NCBI RefSeq assembly: GCF_007995085.1
Contig: NZ_VOQS01000005.1
Coordinates: forward strand, 248,001-312,000
Length of the DNA stretch: 64,000 nt
Source: Paraburkholderia azotifigens
GTDB taxonomy: Bacteria > Pseudomonadota > Gammaproteobacteria > Burkholderiales > Burkholderiaceae
Direction: 5' to 3'
Shown: piece by piece, positions 16,081 through 25,412 of the stretch
How the letters are laid out: each line of letters begins with the position of its first letter
How positions within the stretch are numbered: the stretch's first letter is position 1
Translations under genes and position numbers: made by a program
The notes under the pieces: generated by a model
The model's database searches: none
What the model was told of the DNA's origin: nothing
Seen by the model: only the letters and a program-made list of their open reading frames with translations

Positions 16081-17310
16081 ATGAAAAAAAACCGTCAACG
16101 ACGCCTGATCAGTCTCGCAGCCGTCGCTTCCGTTGCGACGGCTGCTCACGCACCCGCATTCGCGCAAAACAGCGTGACGCTGTACGGCATCGTCGATAAC
16201 GGTATCGGTTATCAGTCGAGCTCGACGACGCTGGGGTCGACGTCGGGTGGTCACTCGGCGTTCAAGATGATCACGGGCGTGTGGGCGGGCAGCCGCTTCG
16301 GTCTGAAGGGCGCTGAAGATCTGGGCGGCGGCACGAAGGCGATTTTCACGTTGGAAGAGGGCTTTAGCGCCAACAGCGGCGCGATGTCGACGAACAACCT
16401 GATGTTCAGCCGCCAGGCGTTCGTCGGCGTGACGAATCCCACGTACGGTTCGCTGACTGCGGGCCGTCAGTATGCGTCGTACTACCAGCTGCTCTCGCCG
16501 TACAGCCCGACGACGTGGCTCACCGGCTTCTATGGCGCGCATCCGGGCGACGTGGACGGCCTCGATACGATCTATCGCGCGAACAGCACACTGCTGTATA
16601 TGTCGCCGTCGCTGCATGGCTTCAAGTTCAGCGGCTCCTATTCGTTTGCGGGCGTGCCGGGCAGCGTGAACCAGGGCTCGACCTGGAGTACGGCGGTCCA
16701 GTATCAGCAAGGCCCCGTCGGCGTTGCGGTTGGTTTCTCACGCATCAATAATTCCACGGCGGGTGGCGGGGCATTCGGCACCGACTCGACGACCTCGAAT
16801 GCAGGGGCGCAAACGGGGGTGTCGGCCGTGACGAACGGTTACCGTACGGCGCAGGCGCAGCAGCGCTTCGCAGTCGGTGCGGGCTACACATTCAACAGCC
16901 AGTTCGATATCACGGCGACGTATACGAACGTGCAGTACATCCCGGGTGCGGGATCGTCGTTCCGCAACGAGGCAATCTGGAACACGGGCGGTATCGTGCT
17001 GCACTGGAAGCCGGCCGCGGCATGGGACTTCGCGACGGGCTACAGCTATACGCGTGCAACGAAGTCCAACGGTATAACGAGCAGCGCGCAGTATCAGCAG
17101 TTCAACCTCTCGGAATACTACGCGCTGTCCAAGCGTACCGGGCTGTATGCGTTGCAGGCATATCAGCGTGCCAATGGCCAGACGCTCGGCAATGGCGGTG
17201 CGGGCAACATCATCAATGCGACGGCGACACTGGGCGATGGTTTTAACTCGACCCCTTCGTCATCGCGCAGCATGGTTGGTGCAGGCGTGGGTATCGTGCA
17301 TCGGTTCTGA
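16081..17310 (+). CDS. Gram-negative porin (Burkholderia type)
   Basis: The start at 16081 opens a signal peptide (MKKNRQRRLISLAAVASVAT, ending APAFAQ). The mature barrel begins NSVTLYGIVDNGIGYQSSS and ends with the terminal Phe of GIVHRF, needed for outer-membrane assembly. The total is 409 residues, normal for the family. It has the LKGAEDLGGGTKAIFTLEEGF motif that is interrupted in its paralogue at 10618. It follows the gluconate transporter by about 100 bp on the same strand and is probably co-transcribed, giving outer-membrane passage for the sugar acid. A strong terminator lies 29 bases after the stop. Confidence 0.95.
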   Translation: MKKNRQRRLISLAAVASVATAAHAPAFAQNSVTLYGIVDNGIGYQSSSTTLGSTSGGHSAFKMITGVWAGSRFGLKGAEDLGGGTKAIFTLEEGFSANSGAMSTNNLMFSRQAFVGVTNPTYGSLTAGRQYASYYQLLSPYSPTTWLTGFYGAHPGDVDGLDTIYRANSTLLYMSPSLHGFKFSGSYSFAGVPGSVNQGSTWSTAVQYQQGPVGVAVGFSRINNSTAGGGAFGTDSTTSNAGAQTGVSAVTNGYRTAQAQQRFAVGAGYTFNSQFDITATYTNVQYIPGAGSSFRNEAIWNTGGIVLHWKPAAAWDFATGYSYTRATKSNGITSSAQYQQFNLSEYYALSKRTGLYALQAYQRANGQTLGNGGAGNIINATATLGDGFNSTPSSSRSMVGAGVGIVHRF

Positions 17311-17338
17311 CATCACTGACGTATTCAACGCATGACAG

Positions 17339-17366
17339 GGCGCCGCAGATTGCGGCGCCTTTTTTT
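17339..17366 (+). terminator. Rho-independent terminator after porin
   Basis: GGCGCCGCA and TGCGGCGCC form a perfect 9 bp stem with the 3-base loop GAT, followed directly by seven T residues. It ends the gluconate-porin transcription unit and is the clearest intrinsic terminator in the window. Confidence 0.93.
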
Positions 17367-17448
17367 GCAATACTGGATTGGATGCCGGCCATCATCCCGG
17401 CGAACAACGCGTCGAGTGTGCTGGTTCCCGTGAAATTCGCGCACCGCC

Positions 17449-18404
17449 TCACACGACAACATTCACGGGCGTGCCGCCCACGAAGTTCGCAATGTTGTTC
17501 ATCAATTGATCTGCGAGTGCCTGTTGCGCTTCATCGGAAGCCCACGCGACGTGCGGAGTCACGATCACATTCGGGCGTTGCGCGATCTTCATCAGCGGGT
17601 TGTCGTCGGCGGGGGCTCGCCCGACAGCACGTCGAACCCGATACCGCCAATCAAACCTTCGTCGAGCGCGCGCACGAGCGACGCTTCATCGACGAGTCCG
17701 CCACGCGCCGTGTTGATGATGAGCGGCTTGCGCTTCATCTTGCGAAACTCGGGCATCGCGAGCATGCCGCGCGTTTGCGGCGTGAGCGGGCTGTGTATCG
17801 TGATGATGTCGCTGGTCGCGAGTACGTCGTCCCACGGCGTGTAAAGCGGGCCGAGCCCGTCGCGGCCCTTGTGCGCGGCGAACAGCGGCCGCATGCCGAA
17901 CGCTTTCGCGATCTCAGCGACACGCTGGCCGAGCACGCCTTCGCCGATGATGCCGAGCGTCATGCCGCCCAGATCGTGTATCGCGTGATTGAAGAAGCAG
18001 AACTGGCCTGACTTCTGCCATTCGCCCTTCAGCACATCATCGCGATAGGCGATCAGGTTGCGGCGCAGCGCGAGCATCAACGCGAACGTGTGCTCGGGCA
18101 CCGTGTTCACCGCATAGCCGCGAATGTTCGACACCTTGATGCCGTGCCGCTCGCACGCTTCCTTGTCCACGCAATCCGTGCCCGTCGCGGCGACGGCAAC
18201 GAGCTTGAGCGTCGGCACTTGCGCGATCACATCGGCGGTGAGCGGCACCTTGTTGGTGATCGCGATGGTCGCGCCGTCCAGGCGAGCGGCGACCTGATCG
18301 GGCTGCGTGTGATCGTACTCGACCAGTTCGTGTTCGAAGGCGGGACGTGTGAGCTTGATCTGAGGTGCGAGCGTCGCGCGGTCGAGAAAAACGATCTTCT
18401 GCAT
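17449..18404 (-). pseudogene. D-2-hydroxyacid dehydrogenase (hydroxypyruvate/glycerate type), 3' frameshift
   Basis: The first 265 or so residues are a normal NAD-dependent 2-hydroxyacid dehydrogenase, with the nucleotide fold around GGMTLGIIGEGVLGQRVAEIA and the catalytic Arg in NTARGGLVDEASL. The frame breaks at SGEPPP near 17611 and stops at 17592. Adding one base to the five-G run at 17611-17615 restores GEPPADDNPLMKIAQRPNVI, the catalytic His in VTPHVAW and a normal end at 17449, about 318 residues. Enzymes of this type reduce hydroxypyruvate to D-glycerate or the reverse. It is the last gene of the transketolase-TRAP operon, where hydroxypyruvate, a transketolase ketol donor, is a fitting substrate. 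Confidence 0.88.
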
Positions 18405-18444
18405 GCTGAGTCCTGTTGAGCGTAATGAGCGTGGGGGAAACGGA

Positions 18445-20433
18445 TCAGAGACGGCGTTTTGCTTCAGCGACGATATGCGCTGGCGTGATGCCGAAGTGTT
18501 CGTACAGCGCGTCGGCAGGCCCGGATGCGCCGAATCCCGTCATGCCGACAAAGCCGCCGCGTTCGCCGAGATAGCGGTCCCAGCCGAAACGCAGGGCCGC
18601 TTCGACGCCGATCCGCACGGTGTCGGCGCCGAGCACCGCCTGACGATACGCGCGGTCCTGTTCGTCGAACAGTTCCCAGCAGGGCAGCGACACGACAGCG
18701 GTTGGGATGCCTTCCTGTTGCAGACGCTCGCGCGCCGCAACGGCCAGCGCGACTTCGGAACCCGTCGCCAGCAGCGTGACGAGACGCTTGCCGCCTTCGG
18801 CTTCGGCGAGCACGTAGCCGCCTCGCGCACAGAGGTTGTCGGTGCCGTGCCGCGTGCGCACGAGCGGCAGCGTCTGGCGCGCGAACACCATCGTGCTGGG
18901 CCCGCTGCGGTGCTCATACGCGAGCGCCCAGCACTCGGCGGCTTCGACGGCATCGGCGGGACGGAACACCTGCATATTCGGCATCGCGCGCAGCGACGCG
19001 AGAATCTCCACAGGCTGATGCGTCGGCCCGTTCTTGCCGACGCCAATCGAATCGTGGCTGAACACGAACTTCACGGGCAGGCCCATCAGCGCGGCCATGC
19101 GCATCGCGGGCCGTTCGTAGTCGGAGAACGCGAGGTACGTGACCGCGAGCGGTATCACGCCGCCATGTGCCGCCATGCCGTTCGCCATCGCGCCCATGAC
19201 ATGCTCGCGCACGCCGCAATGCACATAGGCGCCGCTATGGTCTTCGGCCGTGAACGCATGCAGGCTGAGCTTGTGGCTCGTCGGCGCTTCGAGATCCGCG
19301 CAGCCGACCATGCGCTCGGGCAACTGCGCGAGCAGATCGTTGATCTCGGCGGAAATCATGATGCCCGCCTGGCCTTCGCCCTTTTCGACGGCGTTCTTCT
19401 TGTAGTCTTCCAGCACGCGCTGCCAGCCCGCGGGCAACTCGCCTGCCTGGATGCGCTTGAATTCGGCGCGTGCATCGTCGGGTAGCGCGGCAAGGCGTTC
19501 ATGCCACGCGAGATAGTCGCGTTCGTTGCGCCGTCCGGCGGCGCGCCATTCGTCGAGCACGCCGCGCGGAATCTCGAACGGTGCATGCGGCCAGCCGAGT
19601 TCGCTGCGCGCCGCATCGGCGTCGGCGTCGAACAGCTTGCCGCTGTGCCCGCCGCGCTGCCCTTGCAGGCGCGCGATGCCGCGCGCGATCACAGTGCGGC
19701 ACGCGAGCATCGACGGGCGCGGGTCGCGTTTCGCTTCGGCCAGCGCAGCGGCGACCGCTTCGATGTCGTGTCCGTCGACTTCGATCACATGCCAGCCCGC
19801 GACGCGAAAACGCTCGCTGACGTCCTCGCTGATCGAAAGCGACGTGCTGCCGTCATCGGTGATGCGATTGTCGTCCCAGCAGAGAATCAGCTTGCCGAGC
19901 TTCAGATGCCCCGCGAGCGAAATCATTTCCTGACCGACGCCTTCCTGAAGACACCCGTCGCCGACGAACGCATACGTGTAGTGGTTCACGATGCCGTCGC
20001 CGAATTTCGCATTCAGATACGCTTCCGCGACGGCCATGCCGAACGCGTTCGCGATGCCTTGTCCGAGCGGCCCCGTCGTCACTTCGATGCCTGCCGCCGT
20101 ATCGAACTCCGGGTGCCCTTCGCAATGCGAGCCCATTTCGCGGAAGCTCTTGATCTGATCGATGCCGAACTGCGCGTAGCCCGTCAGATGCAGCAGCGCG
20201 TAGAGCAGCATCGAGCCATGTCCGTTCGACAACACGAAGCGGTCGCGGTCGGGCCATTGCGGATCGGCGGGATTGAACTTCATGTGCTGCGTGAACAGCG
20301 CCGTCGCAATTTCGGCCATGCCGAGCGGCACGCCCTGATGGCCTTCGCCGGCGCGCACGATGGCATCGATGGCAAGAAAGCGGATCGCGTTGGCGATCGG
20401 ACGCGTTGCGCGCAACGGCGTGAGTGCGGACAT
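18445..20433 (-). CDS. tkt: Transketolase (full length)
   Basis: This 662-residue enzyme has the thiamine diphosphate domain (GDGCLQEGVGQEMISLAGHL, Mg-binding DDN after it), the pyrimidine-binding domain with the cofactor-activating Glu in CGVREHVMGAMANG, and the C-terminal domain. Early histidines are present in GSHCEGHPEF and SNGHGSM. The segment after CRTVIARG reads IARLQGQRGGHSGKLFD and differs from the HGAPLG loop of housekeeping transketolases, which hints at an altered donor or acceptor. It transfers two-carbon ketol units between sugars. It lies 40 bp before the hydroxyacid dehydrogenase gene, after the TRAP genes. A housekeeping copy normally sits elsewhere with gapA. Confidence 0.93.
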   Translation of the reverse strand: MSALTPLRATRPIANAIRFLAIDAIVRAGEGHQGVPLGMAEIATALFTQHMKFNPADPQWPDRDRFVLSNGHGSMLLYALLHLTGYAQFGIDQIKSFREMGSHCEGHPEFDTAAGIEVTTGPLGQGIANAFGMAVAEAYLNAKFGDGIVNHYTYAFVGDGCLQEGVGQEMISLAGHLKLGKLILCWDDNRITDDGSTSLSISEDVSERFRVAGWHVIEVDGHDIEAVAAALAEAKRDPRPSMLACRTVIARGIARLQGQRGGHSGKLFDADADAARSELGWPHAPFEIPRGVLDEWRAAGRRNERDYLAWHERLAALPDDARAEFKRIQAGELPAGWQRVLEDYKKNAVEKGEGQAGIMISAEINDLLAQLPERMVGCADLEAPTSHKLSLHAFTAEDHSGAYVHCGVREHVMGAMANGMAAHGGVIPLAVTYLAFSDYERPAMRMAALMGLPVKFVFSHDSIGVGKNGPTHQPVEILASLRAMPNMQVFRPADAVEAAECWALAYEHRSGPSTMVFARQTLPLVRTRHGTDNLCARGGYVLAEAEGGKRLVTLLATGSEVALAVAARERLQQEGIPTAVVSLPCWELFDEQDRAYRQAVLGADTVRIGVEAALRFGWDRYLGERGGFVGMTGFGASGPADALYEHFGITPAHIVAEAKRRL

Positions 20434-20497
20434 GACTTCTCCTTGCCGCTGCGCCCGTCAGGCGGCGGCTATCGTGAGGTTTGGTGGTGAGGGAAGC

Positions 20498-20525
20498 GCG
20501 CTGCGTCGGCGGACAGACGCAGCGC
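20498..20525 (-). promoter_or_regulatory. Intercistronic hairpin between TRAP permease and transketolase genes
   Basis: GCGCTGCGTC and GACGCAGCGC form a perfect 10 bp stem with an 8-base loop, just after the TRAP permease stop on the minus strand. There is no U-tract, so it more likely stabilises or partly terminates the upstream transcript than ends the operon. Confidence 0.6.
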
Positions 20526-20539
20526 AATGCGTCAACGCG

Positions 20540-22408
20540 TCAGTGCAGGAACCCGATCGAGATCCAGGGCACGGCAGCGACCACGATCAGGCCGACGATG
20601 AGCGCGATGATGTAGCCGATGATTGGCTTCATGCCCTCGTCAGGGTGGATGCGGCTCACCGCGCACGCCGAGTAGTAGCCGACGCCGAACGGCGGCGCGA
20701 ACAGGCCGACGCCCATCGAGAGAATCACGACCATCGCGTAGTGCACGTCGTGAATGCCCATCTGCCGCGCGATCGGGAACATCAGCGGGCCGAACAGCAC
20801 GATCGCGGGTATGCCTTCGAGCACGCTGCCGAGCACGATGAAGACGAGCACGGAAGCTGCCATGAACATCGCGGCGCCGCCGGGCAGCGCGGCCAGGGTC
20901 TTCGCAAGCTGACCGGAGAAACCCGATTGCGTGAGCGCCCAGGCCATGCCCGTCGCCGCGCCGATGATCAGCAGGATCGCGCCGGAGAGCGCCGCCGTGT
21001 CGATCAGCATCGGCTTGAGGCGCGCCCATTCGAAGCGGCGATAGATCAGGAGGCCTGCCAGCACCGCATACGCGATGCCGATCGTCGACACTTCCGTCGC
21101 CGTCGCGACACCTTCGACGACGGCGAGGCGGATCACGAACGGCAGCGCGAGCGCGGGCACGGCAATCGCGAGCTTGCGGACCACTTCGCCGCGTGTCGCG
21201 CGGCGCACGCCCGACAGATCGTCGTTGCGATAGCGCCACCAGACGACGGCGCACAGCGTGATCGCGAGCACGATGCCGGGCAGCATGCCGCCCGTGAAGA
21301 GCGCGGAGATCGACACGCCCGTCACTGAGCCGAGCGTGATCAGCACGAGGCTCGGCGGAATCGTCTCGGTCTGCGCGCCCGTTGCGGCGAGCAGCGCGAC
21401 GAGGTCGCCGGGTTTCGCGCCGCGTGCCTTCATCTCGGGGAACAGCACGGGCGCGATGGCGGCCATGTCGGCGGCCTTCGAGCCGGAAATGCCCGACACC
21501 AGGTACATCGTGCCGACCAGCACGTACGACAGACCACCGCGCACGTGACCGAGGAGGCTCGCGAGGAAGGCGATCATCGCGTTGGCCATGCCCGTCATCT
21601 CGATCAGCTGACCGAGGAACACGAACAGCGGAACCGACAGCAGGATCAGATGCGACATGCCTTCGTCCATCCGCCCGACGACCACGCTGAGCGGCGTGCT
21701 CGTCGTGAGCGCGAGATAGCCGAAGGTCGCGAGCCCGAACGAGAACGCGATGGGCACGCCCGACAGCACGCACAGCGCGACGAGGCCGACGAAGAAGATC
21801 AGCAGGTTCACGTTGCCCAGATCGTGCAGCAGCGGGCCCACCGCGACGAAGCCGCCTGCGATCGCCGCCACCAGCGCGAGTGCCGCGACCGTCATCTGCC
21901 AGTTGGCCGTGCGGACCAGCCGCAGACACGCGACGGCCAGCATCAGCGAGCAGCCGACGGGCAGCGCCGCCGCGCGCCATGTGTTCGAGATTTCGAGCGC
22001 AGGCGTCGTGATGAAGCCTTCGTCCTGCGCGAACTCGACGGCGGGTCCGATTACCAGCACGAGAAAAGCGAGCGGCGCGGCGATGGCGACGACATCGAGA
22101 AACGCGCGCACGGCGGGCGATGCCTTGCCGACGAGCGCTGTCATCCGCATATGCTCGCCGCGCCGCAAAGCGACCACGGCGCCGAGCATCGCGAGCCAGA
22201 GGAACAGCATCGACGCGAGTTCATCGGACCAGACGAGCGGCGTGTGCAGCAGATAGCGGCTCGTCACGCCCGCGAGCAGCACGAAGATTTCCGCGACCAC
22301 CAGCAGCGCGGCCGGAATCTCCACGATATACGCGAGCACATTGTCGATCACGCTGACGATACGGCGCGGCGACGGATGAGGGAAAGTAATCGTGTGCATG
22401 GTGTTCAT
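20540..22408 (-). CDS. TRAP transporter, fused small (DctQ) and large (DctM) permease
   Basis: The 622-residue membrane protein is a fusion. Residues about 20-165 are the four-helix DctQ unit (VLAYIVEIPAALLVVAEIF, VWSDELASMLFLWLAMLG). About 190-620 are the DctM unit with GVPIAFSFGLATFGYLAL and repeated helices ending near the C-terminus. A connecting helix lies between them. TRAP transporters use a sodium or proton gradient and a periplasmic binding protein to import organic acids or sugars. Its ATG overlaps the stop codon of the dctP-like gene by ATGA, so the two are translationally coupled. Substrate is unknown; context suggests a polyol, ketose or sugar acid. Confidence 0.94.
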   Translation of the reverse strand: MNTMHTITFPHPSPRRIVSVIDNVLAYIVEIPAALLVVAEIFVLLAGVTSRYLLHTPLVWSDELASMLFLWLAMLGAVVALRRGEHMRMTALVGKASPAVRAFLDVVAIAAPLAFLVLVIGPAVEFAQDEGFITTPALEISNTWRAAALPVGCSLMLAVACLRLVRTANWQMTVAALALVAAIAGGFVAVGPLLHDLGNVNLLIFFVGLVALCVLSGVPIAFSFGLATFGYLALTTSTPLSVVVGRMDEGMSHLILLSVPLFVFLGQLIEMTGMANAMIAFLASLLGHVRGGLSYVLVGTMYLVSGISGSKAADMAAIAPVLFPEMKARGAKPGDLVALLAATGAQTETIPPSLVLITLGSVTGVSISALFTGGMLPGIVLAITLCAVVWWRYRNDDLSGVRRATRGEVVRKLAIAVPALALPFVIRLAVVEGVATATEVSTIGIAYAVLAGLLIYRRFEWARLKPMLIDTAALSGAILLIIGAATGMAWALTQSGFSGQLAKTLAALPGGAAMFMAASVLVFIVLGSVLEGIPAIVLFGPLMFPIARQMGIHDVHYAMVVILSMGVGLFAPPFGVGYYSACAVSRIHPDEGMKPIIGYIIALIVGLIVVAAVPWISIGFLH

Positions 22409-23448
22409 ACCAGTTTTCCGACGTACTTTTCGAGCAGACTCCAGCCCTGGTCGCCATATTTGGATTTCCAGTCGCTGTAGAAGCTGGTCTTACGCAATGC
22501 ATCGCGGAACGCCTGGCGATCCACATCGACGACGTTGATGCCCTTCGCTTTGAGGTCGTTGCGCAGCGTGCCGTTGAGCCTGGCGATGTCCGCGCGTTGC
22601 AGCATGCCTGCCGCTTCGAATTCGCGTGTGACGATGGTGCGCATGTCGGCGGGCAGCTTTTCCCATGCACGTCGATTGCCGAGAATCCAGTAGCCGTCCC
22701 ACACATGCGACGTGAGGCTGATCGACTTCTGCACTTCATACAGCTTGGCCGTCGCGATGATGGGCAGCGCGTTCTCCTGTCCCTCGACGACGCCCGTTTG
22801 CAGCGCCGAATACAGCTCGTTGAAGTTGATGGGGGCAGGGCCCGCATCGAGCGCCTTGAAGAGCGACGTGAGCATCGGCGCCTGCGGCACGCGGATCTTG
22901 AAGCCCTTCAGATCGGCCGGCTGCTTGATGACGCGCGTTGAGGAGCTGACCTGGCGAAAACCGTTGTCCCACGGACGCGACACCGTGACAATGCCCGTCT
23001 TCTCGATCTGCGCGCGGATATACGCGCCGAGGTCGCCGTCCATCGCTTTCCAGACGGTGTCGTAGTCGGGAAACGCGAAGCCCGTGTTGACGATGCCCGC
23101 TGCGGGCGCGAGCGTCGCGAGAATCGACGATGCCTGGTTGAAGAACTCGACACCGCCGCTTCTCACCTGCGACAGCAGATCGGTATCGGAGCCGAGCTGG
23201 TTCGCAGGGAAGACCTTGATGTCCAGCTTGCCGTTGGTGGCCGAGCGAATCTTGTCGCAGGCCTGTTGCGCGCGAATGTTGACCGGGTGCGTCGGGTCCT
23301 GGCCCGTCGCGAGCTTGTACGAGAAGTCGGCGGCCGATGCGCGTCGGATCGACAAGCCCCACAGAGGCGCGGCGGCGGCGACGCTCGCGCCCGCTTTCAG
23401 AAAGGTGCGCCGGTCGATGCCGCTGCGGATGGTCGAGCGGTTGCTCAT
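22405..23448 (-). CDS. TRAP transporter periplasmic binding protein (DctP family)
   Basis: The start at 23448 has GAGGAGC upstream; the longer open frame adds 20 implausible residues. The 347-residue protein carries a twin-arginine signal (IDRRTFLKAGASVAAAAP, ending RRASAA). The mature part has DctP hallmarks: HPVNIRAQQACDKIRSATNG, FNELYSALQTGVVEGQENAL and the conserved Arg in FKIRVPQAP that binds a substrate carboxylate. It delivers substrate to the fused permease, whose gene overlaps it by four bases. The carboxylate-binding Arg suggests a carboxylated substrate, though some TRAP proteins bind sugars. Confidence 0.94.
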   Translation of the reverse strand: MSNRSTIRSGIDRRTFLKAGASVAAAAPLWGLSIRRASAADFSYKLATGQDPTHPVNIRAQQACDKIRSATNGKLDIKVFPANQLGSDTDLLSQVRSGGVEFFNQASSILATLAPAAGIVNTGFAFPDYDTVWKAMDGDLGAYIRAQIEKTGIVTVSRPWDNGFRQVSSSTRVIKQPADLKGFKIRVPQAPMLTSLFKALDAGPAPINFNELYSALQTGVVEGQENALPIIATAKLYEVQKSISLTSHVWDGYWILGNRRAWEKLPADMRTIVTREFEAAGMLQRADIARLNGTLRNDLKAKGINVVDVDRQAFRDALRKTSFYSDWKSKYGDQGWSLLEKYVGKLV

Positions 23449-23552
23449 GATGTGCTCCTCCAATACGGATCTGTGATGTATCGGTGTATTTGTCTTTCCG
23501 GACAACACGCTCTGAGGCGCGTTTGCCTGCGTCCGGCTACTGCATCCTCGCG

Positions 23553-23576
23553 CGCGGCCGGCCGGACCCGGCCGCG
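23553..23576 (-). promoter_or_regulatory. Intercistronic hairpin between SDR and dctP-like genes
   Basis: CGCGGCCGG and CCGGCCGCG form a perfect 9 bp GC-only stem with a 6-base loop between the SDR stop and the binding-protein start. It could stabilise mRNA ends after processing and so raise binding-protein output relative to its neighbours. Confidence 0.55.
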
Positions 23577-23590
23577 TCGTTGACCCTGGG

Positions 23591-24355
23591 TCAGCCGTGA
23601 ATCAGCATGCCGCCGTTCACGTCGATGACGGCGCCCGTGATGTACGACGATATCGGCGACGCGAGAAAGAGGAACGCGCCCGCGACATCATCCGGCACGC
23701 CGAGACGGTTCAGCGGAATGCCCGCGAGAATCTCGCCGCGCTTGTCGTCGCTGATCTTGCCTGCGTTGATGTCCGTCTGGATCAGGCCGGGCGTCACGCA
23801 GTTCACGCGGATGCCGTCGTTGCCGAGTTCGCGCGCCATGGCTTTCGCGAGGCCGAGTACGCCTGCTTTCGCCGCCGAATAGTGGGGGCCGCCGAGAATG
23901 CCGCCACCGCGCTGCGCCGAGACCGACGACATGCAGCCGATCGAGCCGCTCTTCTGCTTCTTCATCTGCGGCACGACGGCCTGCGACAGATACAGCACGC
24001 CGCGCAGGTTGACGTCGAGGATGCGGTCCCAGCTTTCGGAGTCGATGTCGAGCAGCTTGACGGCCTGCGTGATGCCCGCGTTGTTGATGAGCACGTCGAT
24101 GGCGCCGAAGTCGGCGACGATCTGTTCGACGGCGCTCTGGCAGGCTTGCCTGTCCGTGACGTTGCATGCATAGCCGCGATGCTCGGGGCCGATGGAGGCG
24201 GCGGCATCGCGTGCTGCCGAAGCGTCGAGATCGAGGATCGCGATCTTCGCGCCGTGCTTCGCGAACATGCGCGCGGTGGCCATGCCGATACCCCGTGGCG
24301 ATGCTGCGCCGGAAATGACGGCGACCTTGCCGTCGAGAAGACGCGACTCTGACAT
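23591..24355 (-). CDS. SDR-family NAD(P)-dependent oxidoreductase
   Basis: The 254-residue classical short-chain dehydrogenase has a cofactor loop SGAASPRGIGMATARMF, NNAG, catalytic Ser in SSVSAQRGG and the YSAAKAG active-site motif. Asp in AILDLDAS after strand 2 suggests NAD preference. It ends with VNGGMLIHG. Family members oxidise sugars, polyols or hydroxyacids. Its place between a split transketolase and a TRAP transporter suggests it oxidises the imported substrate, or an intermediate, to a ketose that the transketolase can cleave. The substrate is inferred only from context. Confidence 0.92.
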   Translation of the reverse strand: MSESRLLDGKVAVISGAASPRGIGMATARMFAKHGAKIAILDLDASAARDAAASIGPEHRGYACNVTDRQACQSAVEQIVADFGAIDVLINNAGITQAVKLLDIDSESWDRILDVNLRGVLYLSQAVVPQMKKQKSGSIGCMSSVSAQRGGGILGGPHYSAAKAGVLGLAKAMARELGNDGIRVNCVTPGLIQTDINAGKISDDKRGEILAGIPLNRLGVPDDVAGAFLFLASPISSYITGAVIDVNGGMLIHG

Positions 24356-24413
24356 GATGCTGTTCTCCTGATAATGGATTCTTGAATAAGGGTGGTGATG
24401 TGGCTATCGGGGC

Positions 24414-25412
24414 TTAGCCCAGCCAGCCTTTGATGGTGTCGCACATCGTTTGCGTCGAGATGCCGTAGCGGTCGTGCAGCGTCGGCAGTGCGCCAGCGTC
24501 GAGGAATTCGTCGGGCAGCGCGATCTGCCGGAAGGGCGGCGTGACACCCGCGCCGAGCAGCGTGCGTGCAACCGCCTCGCCGAGCCCGCCGATCACCGTA
24601 TGGTTCTCCGCGACGATCACCATGCGGCCCGTGCGTTTCGCTTCGCGCAGGATCGTCGCCGTATCGAGCGGCTTGATCGTCGGCACGTGCAGCACGCCGA
24701 CGCCGATGTTGTCTTCCTCCAGCGCCTTCGCGACCTCGAGCGAACGCATCGTCATGATCCCGGACGAGATCAGCAGCACGTCGTTGCCGTCGCGCAGCAG
24801 CTTCGCCTTGCCGAGTTCGAACTTGTAGTCGTATTCGTCGAGCACGGCGGGCACATTGCCGCGCAGCAGGCGCGCGTAGACGGGACCTTTGTGTGCAGCG
24901 ATCGCGGGCACCATCTGCTCGATATCGAGTGCGTCGCACGGGTCGATCACCGTCATGTTCGGCATTGCGCGCATCAGCGCGATGTCTTCGGCGGCCTGGT
25001 GGCTCGGGCCGTAGCCCGTCGTGAGGCCCGGCAATGCACAGACGATCTTCACGTCGAGGTTGTCTTCGGCGATCGTCTGATGGATGAAGTCATAAGCGCG
25101 GCGCGTGGCGAACACGGCATAGGTGGTGACGAACGGCTGCGCGCCTTCGTGTGCGAAACCGGCGGCGGCGCCCATCAAAAGCTGCTCGGCCATGCCCATC
25201 TGGTAGTAGCGATCGGGGAATTCCTTCGCGAAGATGTGCAGGTCGGTGTACTTGCCGAGGTCGGCCGTCATGCCGATCACGTTGGTCTTCGTGCGCGCCA
25301 GTTGCGCAAGCGCGTGGCCGAACGGCGCGGAACGCGTGACCTGGCCTTCCGCCGCGATCGAGGCGATCATCGCGGATGTTTTCAGGCGCGGTTTCTTCGC
25401 GACGGTGCTCAT
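24414..25412 (-). CDS. Transketolase C-terminal subunit (split enzyme)
   Basis: The start at 25412 overlaps the stop of the N-terminal subunit gene by ATGA; the much longer open frame upstream is a shadow of that gene. The 332-residue protein holds the pyrimidine-binding domain (GMTADLGKYTDLHIFAKEFP, with the catalytic Glu in QMGMAEQLLMGAAAGFA) and the transketolase C-terminal domain (VHVPTIKPLD-like region and HTVIGGLGEAVA). With its partner it should form a heterotetrameric thiamine-diphosphate enzyme. Split transketolases are often dedicated to unusual substrates such as apulose 4-phosphate or sulfosugars, rather than the pentose phosphate pathway. Confidence 0.92.
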   Translation of the reverse strand: MSTVAKKPRLKTSAMIASIAAEGQVTRSAPFGHALAQLARTKTNVIGMTADLGKYTDLHIFAKEFPDRYYQMGMAEQLLMGAAAGFAHEGAQPFVTTYAVFATRRAYDFIHQTIAEDNLDVKIVCALPGLTTGYGPSHQAAEDIALMRAMPNMTVIDPCDALDIEQMVPAIAAHKGPVYARLLRGNVPAVLDEYDYKFELGKAKLLRDGNDVLLISSGIMTMRSLEVAKALEEDNIGVGVLHVPTIKPLDTATILREAKRTGRMVIVAENHTVIGGLGEAVARTLLGAGVTPPFRQIALPDEFLDAGALPTLHDRYGISTQTMCDTIKGWLG

